Shown: in pieces, positions 1-9,624 of the stretch
Numbering within the stretch: position 1 is the stretch's first letter
Layout: every line of letters starts with the position of its first letter
NCBI GenBank assembly: GCA_963698165.1
Contig: CAVOPT010000007.1
Span: 310,001 to 374,000 of the forward strand
Direction of reading: 5' to 3'
Origin: JAAYUJ01 sp963698165
GTDB taxonomy: Bacteria > Desulfobacterota > Syntrophobacteria > Syntrophobacterales > Syntrophobacteraceae
Length of the DNA stretch: 64,000 nt
Made by a program: the position numbers and the translations under genes
Notes under the pieces: generated by a model
What the model was told of the DNA's origin: nothing
The model's input: the letters and a program-made list of their open reading frames with translations, nothing else
The model's database searches: none

Positions 1-989
1 AGGGTCCATTCGTTTCCTATCCCCTCATGTCCCAGGGCAAGGACATCGGGCATCTCGAAACACGATTCCTGGAACGACCTGAGGCAGAGCACATCTTCAT
101 CCGGGAAGTGGACGGTTTTCTGCTCATCCATCTTCTCGCCATGGCGGGGCTCGCCGGGGTTCTCAGTTATTGGTTTGCCCGGAAAGTGACGAAACCGGTC
201 GAAGGCCTGGCAGAAGTTGCACGGGCAATCACCGAAGGAAATCTCAAGACAAGAGTCAAGATCGACGGCAACGATGAAATGAGCAGGCTTTCCGAAACGT
301 TCAACAGCATGGCCCAAAACCTCGAGAAGCAGGAGGCACTGAGGAAGAAACTCATATCAGATGTTGCCCACGAGTTGAGGACCCCCCTCAGCGTCATCAG
401 AGGGGAGATTGAAGGAATGATCGACGGCTTTATACCCACGGAAAGAGAACATCTGCAATCTCTCTACGACGAGATCGGAAACCTCAGGAAGATCCTGGAA
501 GGGATTGAGGACCTTACCCATGCGGAGGCGAGTGCCCTGACACTCAAGAAGCGTCCAGTTGAATTGAAACAGCTTTTAAGTAACATCATGGGTGATTTCG
601 GAAAACTATTCCGGGAGAAAGGGATAACGTCCCGGCTGGAGTGTCCGGAGGGACTTGCAGTGAGCGTCGATCCGGACAAACTGAGCCAGATCATCATCAA
701 TCTTCTCATGAACGCCCTCAAGGCGACGGACGTGGGAGGGCATGTGGCGATCAGCGCGTCAAGAAGGGAATCCTCCGTTGTCATTGAGGTGGCGGACACA
801 GGATGCGGAATTCGTGAAGAGGATCTTCCACTCATCTTCGAGCGCTTTTACAAGGTGTGGAACGGCGGCCTTGGCCTGGGACTTTCCATTGTAAAGGAAC
901 TCGTCGAAGCCCATGGAGGAAAGATCGATGTAAAGAGTGAGTACAGAAAAGGGTCAATTTTCACCGTTTCTATGCCTTCGCATTCTTAA
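1..989 (+). CDS. Sensor histidine kinase, BaeS-like, 5' truncated by window edge
   Basis: This is a membrane histidine kinase that would autophosphorylate and pass phosphate to a response regulator. From the ATG at 27 it shows a membrane helix (about residues 30-50), a HAMP domain (50-105), a HisKA H-box (SDVAHELRTPLS, about residue 112), an N-box, a G1 box (DTGCGI), an F-box (FERFY) and a G2 box (GLGLGLSIVKEL). The frame stays open to base 1 with no stop, and the sensor domain expected before HAMP is almost absent. The gene therefore probably starts outside the window and the ATG at 27 is internal. The stretch between F-box and G2 is shorter than usual, as in some other kinases of this type. 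No response regulator gene follows; the partner is presumably upstream. Class is sure, ligand unknown. Confidence 0.9.
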   Translation, partial: GPFVSYPLMSQGKDIGHLETRFLERPEAEHIFIREVDGFLLIHLLAMAGLAGVLSYWFARKVTKPVEGLAEVARAITEGNLKTRVKIDGNDEMSRLSETFNSMAQNLEKQEALRKKLISDVAHELRTPLSVIRGEIEGMIDGFIPTEREHLQSLYDEIGNLRKILEGIEDLTHAEASALTLKKRPVELKQLLSNIMGDFGKLFREKGITSRLECPEGLAVSVDPDKLSQIIINLLMNALKATDVGGHVAISASRRESSVVIEVADTGCGIREEDLPLIFERFYKVWNGGLGLGLSIVKELVEAHGGKIDVKSEYRKGSIFTVSMPSHS

Positions 990-1261
990 CAATTCTTCAT
1001 TTTCCATTCACCACTTTTTCACAATCCTTTGATATCTTGATTTTCTCTTTCCTATAAACTCCTGGTGGATCTTTCTGCATCTGGAAATTCCGGCTCACAT
1101 GAACATTCCTTACCACACGGGAGACCAGGGTAGACAGCGTTTTACTCCACGAACTTTCCATCCTGAAGGGAGGTGATGACCCAACCGAGGTTGTGGCTGA
1201 CGGAGACTCTACGGTCAAAAAGTGAAGAGAGACAAGAGTATTGCCACAAGGAGGGAAATAG

Positions 1262-2460
1262 ATGGTGAACAAGAGGTTTTTCACGGTCACGGCGATTCTT
1301 GCACTGTTCATCGCGTTTGGGATCACGGCGGCTTACGCGGATGGACTGACGCCGCAAGAACAGTTGGGGAAGTTCCTCTTTTTTGACAAGAATCTCTCAG
1401 ATCCTCCAGGTCAGGCCTGTGCTGCCTGCCACGGCCCCAAGGTTGGCTTCACTGGACCCGATTGCCTCATCAATGCAACCATTGTGGTTTACCCCGGGGC
1501 TGTTCACACCCGATTCGGAAACAGGAAGCCGCCAGCCTCAGCCTATGCGGGGGATAGCAAAATTTTGAAATTTGATGGCGAAAAGTGGGTCGGAGGCATG
1601 TTCTGGGACGGCCGCGCGACCGGGTGGACTTTAGGAGATCCTTTGGCCGAGCAGGCCCAGGGACCTTTCCTCAATCCCCTAGAACAGAACAATGCTAGTG
1701 CCAAGGTGGTTGTGGACAAGGTTCTCGCGTCTGGCTACAGTGACCTTTTTGAAAAGGTGTGCACCGATGCGGGAGCATACTATGAATGCATTGGCCGGTC
1801 CATCGCTGCCTACGAGAGGTCGAAGGAGGTGGACAAGTTCACCTCGAAATATGACTACTACCTGAAAGGCATAGCAAACCTCACGCCGAAGGAAGCGCGG
1901 GGGCTGGAACTTTTCAATGACAAGGGCAAATGTGCAAACTGCCACATCAGCCAGCCGGGACCTGCAGGCGAGCCGCCTGTCTTTACCGACTTCACCTATG
2001 ACAACCTCGGAGTGCCGAGAAATCCCCTAAACCCTTTCTATTATGAGCCTGAGTGGAATCCCGACGGGAAGAACTGGGTCGATCTCGGACTGGGCGGTTT
2101 CTTGAAGAGCTCCATGGATCCATCCTATCCACCGCAGGTCTACCAGCCTGAAGAGGGCAAGATGAAGGTCCCGACGCTCCGCAACGTGGACAAGCGGCCT
2201 TATCCCATGTTCATCAAGGCATACTCTCACAACGGGTACTTCAAGTCATTACATGCAATCGTTCACTTTTACAACACGAGAGATGTCCTTGCTTCGTGCA
2301 CTTCGAAGCGGTTTCCTGTCCCCGGTGTCAACTGCTGGCCTGAGCCTGAGGTACCCCGAACGTGAACATAACTGAATTGGGCAACCTCGGTCTGACCTGG
2401 GCCGAAGAAGACGCCATCGTTGCGTTCCTCAAGACCCTGAGCGACGGTTACATGCACTGA
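1262..2460 (+). pseudogene. Di-heme cytochrome c peroxidase / MauG-family protein, one frameshift near the 3' end
   Basis: Periplasmic di-heme protein of the CcpA/MauG family, which usually reduces H2O2 with electrons from a small cytochrome. A signal peptide (residues 1-26, ending AYA) precedes two c-heme sites, CAACH (about residue 56) and CANCH (about 221). The ATG at 1262 follows an AAGGAGG-type ribosome site at 1249-1255. The frame stops at 2365 just after a C run (2354-2357). A shift of one base there restores a normal ending (NVNITELGNLGLT... to GYMH, stop at 2460) that matches the usual C-terminus of the family. The product is thus either truncated by about 30 residues or intact in the real genome. 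It begins a run of damaged cytochrome-related genes on the same strand. Confidence 0.85.
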
Positions 2461-3028
2461 GACGGATCTTAAGTGAGCGATTCTGTCTCCGTGGGCATTC
2501 ATCAAATGGCTTGCCGTGCGGGCGGGGATGAACCCCGCCCCTACCAATCGGGTGAGCAAACAGTCTGTAGGGGCGGGCTTTACGCCCGCCCTGTGAGGCC
2601 TGCGTGTTCGGAAATCGCTCAGATTAGGACGGAGTGAATACGGCCCAATTGAAGAACAACAGGCAGTTTTGCTCTTGGTGAAGAGGTCTTAGGGTGGTGG
2701 TGGTCGGGTTCGGCGCACCCGATGAGGTGTCGGATAGCTTTACAACTCCACGGATATCCGTTTACCCTTAAAGGCATGGAAGCGGCTCTGGATGCCGTTT
2801 TTTCAAGTTTGGCATGAATAGTGCTTCTCTTATTTTGATCTAAGTGTTCTATGCGACGACATTTTCCTTCAAGCCATATTGCCAGCAATTTCAAGTGATC
2901 TCATGTTTTCATCCAGTCTTGTGAATGAAGAGAACAGTCTTTTTGACATGGTCTTATTGGTGGGTGTGAGATTCACTAGTAATCGGCTCACAGCGGTTGA
3001 ATTCACTGACGCACAACAAGGAGAGTTC
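2461..3028. other. Intergenic region with one palindromic repeat, no gene seen
   Basis: About 570 bases between the peroxidase gene and the next start. Apart from the GC-rich inverted repeat at 2518-2591, no open frame has a ribosome site or recognisable product. Base composition falls towards 50% GC in 2800-3000, lower than the flanking genes, which is typical for non-coding DNA here. Confidence 0.5.
2518..2591. repeat. Nested inverted repeat (REP-like, GTAGGGGCGGG type)
   Basis: Two arms, 2518-2544 and 2567-2591, are near reverse complements of each other (GTAGGGGCGGG with a short spacer and then CCCGCCC). Each arm is also itself palindromic. The layout is that of dispersed extragenic palindromes seen in many proteobacteria. 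Sequence alone cannot show copy number because only one copy lies in this window. It may also act as a weak transcription terminator after the peroxidase gene. Confidence 0.6.
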
Positions 3029-3644
3029 ATGAGGCAAAAGTGTCTGATTGGATGGCTCCGTTGGGAGGTTTTGACAGGGATGGTTCTTTATGTAGAAAGC
3101 ACAGCAGCCCTATCAGACCCTGCCAGTACCTCCACGAGCCGACTAAGATGGCTGGAAGATTTCTGAAACAGTGGTCGTAAGCGAGGGGAGCTCGGTCTCC
3201 ACAAAGGAAGGGATTCTCACGACGGGGTACACCATCCAGGGCACTGCAAGGAATACCACTGCAGACACCCCCATCAGGAAAGGTGTATTCAGCTTGACCC
3301 TCTCCGTCTTCTCCCCGGCGCAGGACATGCCCGGTCAGAAGGCAGGGAATTGGTACCTTCAGGGCGATTGGAGCATCGTCGACCGGCAGGCCACCAGAGA
3401 AAGCAGAAAGGCACGTCACAGCCCGGCGGCTGTCAAGGGCAAGCTCTCGGCCACCCTTCCATTCAACCCGGTGATCACGCAGGGGGCCATTGAGACAACG
3501 GTCAACCTCCCCATGTCTCCGGGCGGCGGGCGCTGGAGCTCAGGCAAAGGGACCTTTGCCTGCAACGAGAAGTTTGAGGGGACACTTCAGATAAACGCCG
3601 AACTCCGGCCCGATGTTGCGAAGGTGAAGGGGGTGCAGAGATGA
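3029..3644 (+). pseudogene. Unknown exported protein, split by a frameshift
   Basis: Not recognised. A good ribosome site (AAGGAGAG, 3018-3025) sits before the ATG at 3029. The first frame gives a hydrophobic N-terminus ending ...STAALSDPAST that looks like a signal peptide, and stops at 3166. The second frame is open from 3147 to 3644 and encodes about 155 residues rich in Ser, Thr and Gly with short beta-strand-like stretches. Neither part alone is convincing: the second has no good start (GTG at 3171 without a ribosome site), so one indel near 3140-3165 is the simplest reading. Its stop overlaps the next start as ATGA, which argues for an operon with the cytochrome gene downstream. No cysteine pair of heme type is present. 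Confidence 0.5.
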
Positions 3645-6600
3645 AAAGGAATATGCTTCTTATTCTGGCCCTCCTGGCTCTCGGCACTGCAGTGGTCGGT
3701 CTTGTCCATGCCGACATCCCCGGTCGGATAACACCGGCAGGGCCGGCGGGAACCGGCACCTCTGGCGCCAACCCCGGCACCCAGCAGCAGGAACTTCCCA
3801 ACATCACATTCCCTGCACCGTACAACGTCTTTGAGTTCGTCGTCACCTGCATGGCCTGCCACGGCGGCACCGTCGACCAGACGGCGGGGCACGGCAGCAA
3901 CTGGGGCGGCACCAACATGGCCAGCGCCATGCGCGACCCGATCTTCAGGGCGAACCAGGTGCTGGTGAACAACACCGTGAAGAATCTTCTCGGGGCAGAC
4001 GGCACCGGAAATGTCTGCATGCGCTGCCACAGCCCCAACGGGTGGCTCTCGGGCCGCTTCGATCCCATACTCGGCGGCAAAGCCGACGGGAGGGACACGA
4101 TGGAGAGCATCGTGCTTTCCACCGAAACGAGGGCATTTCGTGTCGGGATAGTGCCTTCGCGCCATCGGCTCCGTCACGACCAACCGCCAGACAATGCCGT
4201 CGGGAATCGTGACGATCACCGACCCTGCGTTCAACATGCTGGCCGCTGTCTCCGACTGGCCTCACCTCGGCAGGCCCTACCCTGAGGGTCCCGGTGACGG
4301 CAACCCATTCGGCGATTCCACGCTGCAGTTCCACGACGGCATGGGATATGGCGGCAAGTATTCGGGCAGCTTCTTCCCCTACTTTGCCGACGACCCGATA
4401 GATGGTGGCCTTTACACCTGGGCAGTCGTACGGCTTTTATGCTTCCTGGTGGAGCGTTCCGGGTCAGACACCGCTTTCTGCGGCTCTCAACCCCGACAGC
4501 TCGTACTCAATCCAGTTCGACGCCCCCATAAACATCCCCTGCCTGCCTACCAGTCCTACCGGGCAATGCATTCCCGACTATCAGGCACACTCCATCTCGA
4601 TTGAGCATCCTACCAGGGACGGCACTTTCATCAAGTCGCCCGAGTTCTGCGGCTCCTGCCATGACCTGACGGTGCCTGTCGCAAACCACGGCATGCCCGA
4701 GCAGCGGACCTACACCGAGTGGAAGTACAGCAATTTCGGCAAGGCCTACGCGGCCAACCCGGCAGCCAAGACCCGCTGCCAGGACTGCCACATGCCGACA
4801 ATGAAGCACGAATACGCCGACAACGCGAAGGTGTCGTTGAACCCTGACCCGTTGCTTGCCGGTTGGTTCCCTTACGGCAAGGACAGGAACCCCAACGGCG
4901 GCACGTCCTTCCACAAGCTAGTCGGAGCCAACCGCGACGTGCCACAGATGATGAAGGCGCTCTACCCCGAGGTCGATCTCGAGGTTATCGGAGCCCCTAC
5001 CGGCCACGACCCCACGATCTTCCCGGGCATGCTCTCAGACCGCGTACCGATGTGGGACCGCGCCACGAGGAACACGGATATCGCGCTGCAGGAAGCGGCC
5101 AGCATAACGATCACCCAACCCCCACTGAAACAGCAGGTGGAAGTGGCGTCTACACCATGAAGGTGAAGGTCACCAACAACACCGGCCACAGGATCCCCTC
5201 AGGCTATCCCGACGGACGCAGGATGTGGATCGGCGTCGCAGTCAAGAATGGAGCCAACACGGTCTACGAGTCCGGCCACTACGACCAGGCGCAAGCGATT
5301 CTCTCAAACAGCGCCACTGACACGGCGCTCACCCATGCCCTCTCCAACGTGATTGGCGCCGGCACCATCCTGGTCGGCAACCCGCTCCAGGCGCGTGCCA
5401 TCGCTTCCGACGGCGCGAGCAACGTCCTGGTGATGAGCCCGGTAGTGCTCCCCGGCGGCACGCTCACCGCTTTCCAGACCTTCGTCCAGCCCGGGTCCGA
5501 GACCCTTCCCTTTGAGGCCTTCGTGCTCCGGCCACCGCTACGGCAGGCACCTACACAGTGGTCTACAGTAGCGGCGCTCTCACCGTCCCGAACACTTCCG
5601 GAGTAGCCACGTTCCCGGTGGGACCGGTGCAGGTCCTTGCCGGTGACCGGATCGCCCACTACGGCCAAGGCGTGCCTTTCGACATGTCGGCCGCCGGCGT
5701 CGACCTCATTTACTACCCGCCGCGCCCGTGGCCGGGACTGATATCGTTTTGGGTGGCACCGACTACCCGACCTTCGACCCCGCCGCGTACGGTCAGCAGC
5801 CCGCACCTATTCCTTAAGCGCCACCGTGACATCTCAGAACGCGGTCATGGTCTATGAGCGCGGGACGTGTATGACGGATCTGGGTCTCGACAGCAATGCC
5901 CCAGGAGTGATCTGCGACGCGAACGGGATCACGCCGAACCTCCTGAACAAGTCGATCGCCTTCGACAACAGAATCCCGCCGGCAGGCTTCACCTATGCCG
6001 ACTACGCGGCGAACGGCGCTAAGTTCTACAAGTACCAGGACGCGACTCGCCCGGATGGCACCGTCGGCCTTCAGCCAGTCGAGGACGTGGGCCGCTACCC
6101 TGACGGCCAGAAGTTCGACGAGGTGACGTACACCTTCACCGCGCCCACAGGCGCGACCCTCACCGCAAGGGCCGAGCTCTACTGGCAGACGCACACCAGG
6201 GAGTTCATGGACCACCTGAATCAGGGCCTCAATGCCATGGCCGCGGCCGACAAGGGGCCAAGGCCCGAGGCTCCGCCGAGCATACTCGATCCGAACTACC
6301 CGCTCACGCCGACATTCCTGAGCGACGTGATCAGAGACCCTGTCACCCTCGACCCCGTGGATTTCACTGCCATGACCGACCTCGCCGGGAATCCCCTTCA
6401 GGACCACTGGGGAGGCGTAGCCTATGCCGCGTGGATCCAAGCCGGCAAAGGCGCGCCGTTCCTGGTGGGCTCCGCCGACACGACGGTCGCAGCTCCTCCT
6501 GCTGCTCCGACGGTTTCGGCGGTAGTGAACCCCGTCGATCCTGCTACGGGCATCACCGACTCGAACGTGCAGGAAATCAGCTGGTCTCCCAATGCAGGCG

Positions 6601-8067
6601 CTGCGCCGGAGGGATATGTAGTGTGGGTGCGCTACGGCACAGACACCGCCACTCCTTCCGTGACGGCCGACTGGGACAAGCTCGCCGTGGTCTTCGCCCC
6701 GCAGACGACGCTGGTGCACGAGGCGCTGAACTCGGGCAAGTCCTACCGGTAAAAGACAGGATTTCGAAGCTGGCAGGTCAGAGCGGTGATTCCAATACCC
6801 TTGCTGCGACGACACCCGCGGGCGCGCTTCTCGGCCCCATCAACACCAACGTCGCCGGCACAACCGCGAGTACGGTGACGCTCACCTGGTTCGACCAGGA
6901 CATCAACGAACTGGGGTTCGTGGTCGAGCGGCAGATGGTGGTGCCGGGCCAGCCCCTTCAGCCCTTCGCCATAATCGCCTACCTGGGAAGCCCGTTCGCA
7001 GGCTTTCCAACAGGCGGCATCAACTGGACTGACGGTGCGGCTCTGCCAGCCTGTCCTGCTGATGTGGTCACCAACGTTCCCGGCACGGCCGGCTGCTATA
7101 CTGCCAACTGGGTAGCGCTGCAGCCCGGGACAACTTACAATTACCAGATCTCGTCTTACAATAACTTCGCTATCTCGCCTCCCGACCTGCCGGTCGCGGC
7201 GACGACCCTCGGTCCGCCGAATGCGCCCAGCGGACTCGCGGCGGTTGCGGTTCCTGTGGCGCCCGCGAGCGTTCGGGTAGATCTGACCTGGACCGACAAC
7301 TCCAACAACGAGACAGGCTTCACGATCCAGAGGGCAACGGACGCCGGGTTCACGGCGGGATTGGCAAGCTTCACCGTTGGGGCCAACGTGACCGTATACG
7401 GCGACACGACGGTTGCGCCCACCACAACGTACTTCTACCGTGTCTCCGCGTCCAACGCCAACGGCACATCCCTGCCGTCCAATACCGCGTCGGTCACGAC
7501 ACCGAATGTGCCGCCTCTGGCGCCGTCGGGTCTCACGGCAACGGCGTCGGATCCCGCGCCGACACCGCCGACGGTCACGCTCAGATGGACCGACAACGCC
7601 AACAACGAAAACGGCTTCACGATCCAGAGGGCGACCAATGCGGGATTCACTGCCGGCCTCACGACGTTCACCATCAACACGCCCAACACGACCACCTTCA
7701 CCGACACGACCGTGGCGCCGGTTATGACTTACTACTACCGCGTCCGGGCATTCAACGGGGCGGGTTTCTCTGCCTGGTCGAACTAAGCGAGTGCCGTCAC
7801 ACCGGGCCAGATCCCTGAAGCGCCATCGAACCTGAGGGCGACGAGGGTGACGAACAACAGGGTCGACCTGGCCTGGAACGACAACTCGCTCAATGAGACA
7901 AGGTTCGAGATTCAGCGGTGAAGGGGGAGCGACAGAATCTAACGGTAGGCGGACGTCACCGAACAATGACTGGACCAGTGAGCGTTGGTGAAATTACACG
8001 GACAGGTGATGGCGGCAACCACGGCTGCTCGGCCTTCAGTGCGCCGATAACAGTACAGATCAATTAA
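3641..8067 (+). pseudogene. Large tetraheme c-type cytochrome with fibronectin type III repeats, heavily frameshifted
   Basis: A single exported protein of about 1,450 residues if its frames are joined. It begins with a signal peptide (MKRNMLLILALLALGTA...). Four c-heme motifs are visible: CMACH at 3848, CMRCH at 4016, CGSCH at 4648 and CQDCH at 4777. A beta-rich middle (about 5100-6500) is followed by at least three fibronectin III repeats (about 6830-7190, 7200-7500, 7510-7780) with the recurrent motif WTDN(S/A)NNE(T/N)GFTIQRAT, and a fourth at 7800-8067 ending ITVQIN. The frame changes around 4130-4190, 4395, 5145, 5545, 5750-5820 and 6750. TAA interrupts the same frame at 7784-7786, TGA follows at about 7919, and further damage lies at 7920-8010. 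Such proteins usually act in extracellular or periplasmic electron transfer. Whether this is decay or sequence error is open. Confidence 0.75.
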
Positions 8068-8084
8068 CAGCTTTTCTCCTCACA

Positions 8085-8106
8085 GGGAGGGACGTCAGTC
8101 CCTCCC
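8085..8106 (+). terminator. Hairpin terminator after the cytochrome gene
   Basis: A perfect 9-bp stem (GGGAGGGAC at 8085-8093, GTCCCTCCC at 8098-8106) with a 4-base loop lies 17 bases after the cytochrome stop and is followed by a pyrimidine-rich stretch (TGCCTCTTTCTTC). The T run is imperfect, so the call rests mainly on the stem and its position. Confidence 0.6.
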
Positions 8107-8184
8107 TGCCTCTTTCTTCAGAGTGACAAGACGGTTTTAGGCCCTTTTTCGAGCGCGAAGACCTGCAGGACGGGAGATGACTAT

Positions 8185-8496
8185 TTGGCGGGAGTCAAGA
8201 GTCAGGCAGAGCTGCCCAAAATCAAAGAGGAAATATCGGATCTGCAGAAGAAACTGAACGCGCTCAGGGTCCGGGAGGCTGATCTTGAGGACTTGCCAGA
8301 GAAAAAACAGACCACTGAACCCACAAATGAATCGACTTCAACCACGAGGCAACCTCATCGGTACCATCCTCAGTTCCTTGACTGCGGTTGCTCGCGGGTT
8401 ATCCTCAAGTTTGTGGAAATGCGCCCAACAATCAGCTTCCTCTGTGCATCACTGTGGCGGCCCGCACAGCCGCTTATCAGGTTAGAGCCCCCCTAG
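8185..8496 (+). CDS. Possible small coiled-coil protein, doubtful
   Basis: Open frame of 103 codons from a TTG start. Only the first 50 residues look protein-like: a charged, heptad-like helix (residues 8-36, rich in Lys, Glu, Leu). The remainder is low quality and the end overlaps the 3' end of mreB on the other strand by four bases. No clear ribosome site. It may be the remnant of a longer gene, or chance. Confidence 0.2.
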   Translation: MAGVKSQAELPKIKEEISDLQKKLNALRVREADLEDLPEKKQTTEPTNESTSTTRQPHRYHPQFLDCGCSRVILKFVEMRPTISFLCASLWRPAQPLIRLEPP

Positions 8497-9515
8497 CTGA
8501 TGAACACCTGCCGGTAGAAGTCCATGTGTTCGATGACAGCTCCCGCTCCCCGGGCCACCGCGGTGAGGGGATCCTCGGCGATGTTCACCTTGAGGCTGGT
8601 TTTCTCGTGGAGCAGCTTGTCCAGGCCCCTGATGAGGGCACCGCCGCCGGCCAGCCAGAAACCCTTGTCGTGGATGTCCGCGGCAAGATCAGGGGGGGTC
8701 TTCTCCAAGGCCCGCTTGACGGATTCCACAATCACCATGACGGGTTCCTTGATGGCCTCCCGGATCTCCCCATCGGTGATGGTGAACGTCTTGGGAATCC
8801 CCGTCAGAATCTCCTTACCCGTGATGTCCATGGTCTCTGGACTCTCCATGGGAGCGGCGGAGCCGATTTTCATCTTGACCGTTTCGGCCAGCACTTCGCT
8901 GATGATCATCTGCCTCTCCCGCTGAATGTAGCGCATGATGGCCTCATTGGCTTCATCGCCGGCTACGCGGACCGATTCACTGTAGGCCACCGCAAACATG
9001 GAAATCACGGCCACTTCCGTGGTGCCCCCGCCGATATCCACGATCATGTTTCCGAAGGGCTGGTTGATGGGAAGCCCTGCCCCGATGGCCGCGGCCATTG
9101 GCTCCTCCACAAGGTGGATGTGCCTCGCTCCGGCCTGCTCCGCCGCTTCGATGACGGCCCGCTTTTCCACCGAAGTGATGCCGGTGGGCACGGCCACGGC
9201 CAGCTTCGGGCGCACGAGGTAGCGCCGGCTCAGAACCTTGCTCAGGAAATACTTGATCATCACGCTCGTGACTTCGAAGTCGGCGATGACCCCGTCCTTC
9301 AAGGGTCGAATGGTCACGATGCGGTGTCCATGGCGCCCGATGATATTTCTGGCTTCCTGTCCTACGGCGATGACCTGGTGGGTGTCCTGATTTATGGCGA
9401 CGACGGAGGGTTCATTGAGCACAACGCCCTTCCCTCGAAGATAGACGAGTGTATTTGCGGTGCCAAGATCCATGGCCAGATCTTTGGAAAAGAAGCTCAA
9501 CAGTCGATCAAGCAT
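8493..9515 (-). CDS. mreB: MreB, rod-shape actin homologue (first copy)
   Basis: Bacterial actin that polymerises under the inner membrane and guides lateral wall synthesis. The 340-residue length is normal for MreB. Signature segments are present: DLGTANTLVYLRGKGVVLNEPS near the N-terminus (phosphate 1 loop), IVDIGGGTTEVAVIS (phosphate 2) and WLAGGGALIRGLD (adenosine site), plus an N-terminal amphipathic start MLDRLLSFFS. It is preceded on the same strand by the GAF/GGDEF-like gene with a 109-base gap and is not followed by mreC or mreD. A second mreB lies at 34.4 kb, so the two copies may have different roles or timing. Confidence 0.97.
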   Translation of the reverse strand: MLDRLLSFFSKDLAMDLGTANTLVYLRGKGVVLNEPSVVAINQDTHQVIAVGQEARNIIGRHGHRIVTIRPLKDGVIADFEVTSVMIKYFLSKVLSRRYLVRPKLAVAVPTGITSVEKRAVIEAAEQAGARHIHLVEEPMAAAIGAGLPINQPFGNMIVDIGGGTTEVAVISMFAVAYSESVRVAGDEANEAIMRYIQRERQMIISEVLAETVKMKIGSAAPMESPETMDITGKEILTGIPKTFTITDGEIREAIKEPVMVIVESVKRALEKTPPDLAADIHDKGFWLAGGGALIRGLDKLLHEKTSLKVNIAEDPLTAVARGAGAVIEHMDFYRQVFIS

Positions 9516-9624
9516 GAGTGACCCTTCGTGCGTTTTTGCTGCCGTTCCCTCGGGAATTGACGGTCGTAGAGTCTATAGAGATTGCACCTTTCGGTCAATC
9601 GTTTTTCCGGAAGGACTCGGCGGA

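Noticed and set aside
8388..9521. Long plus-strand frame over mreB
   Set aside because: Antisense of mreB with no ribosome site and a His/Gly/Asp-rich composition typical of reverse-strand frames.
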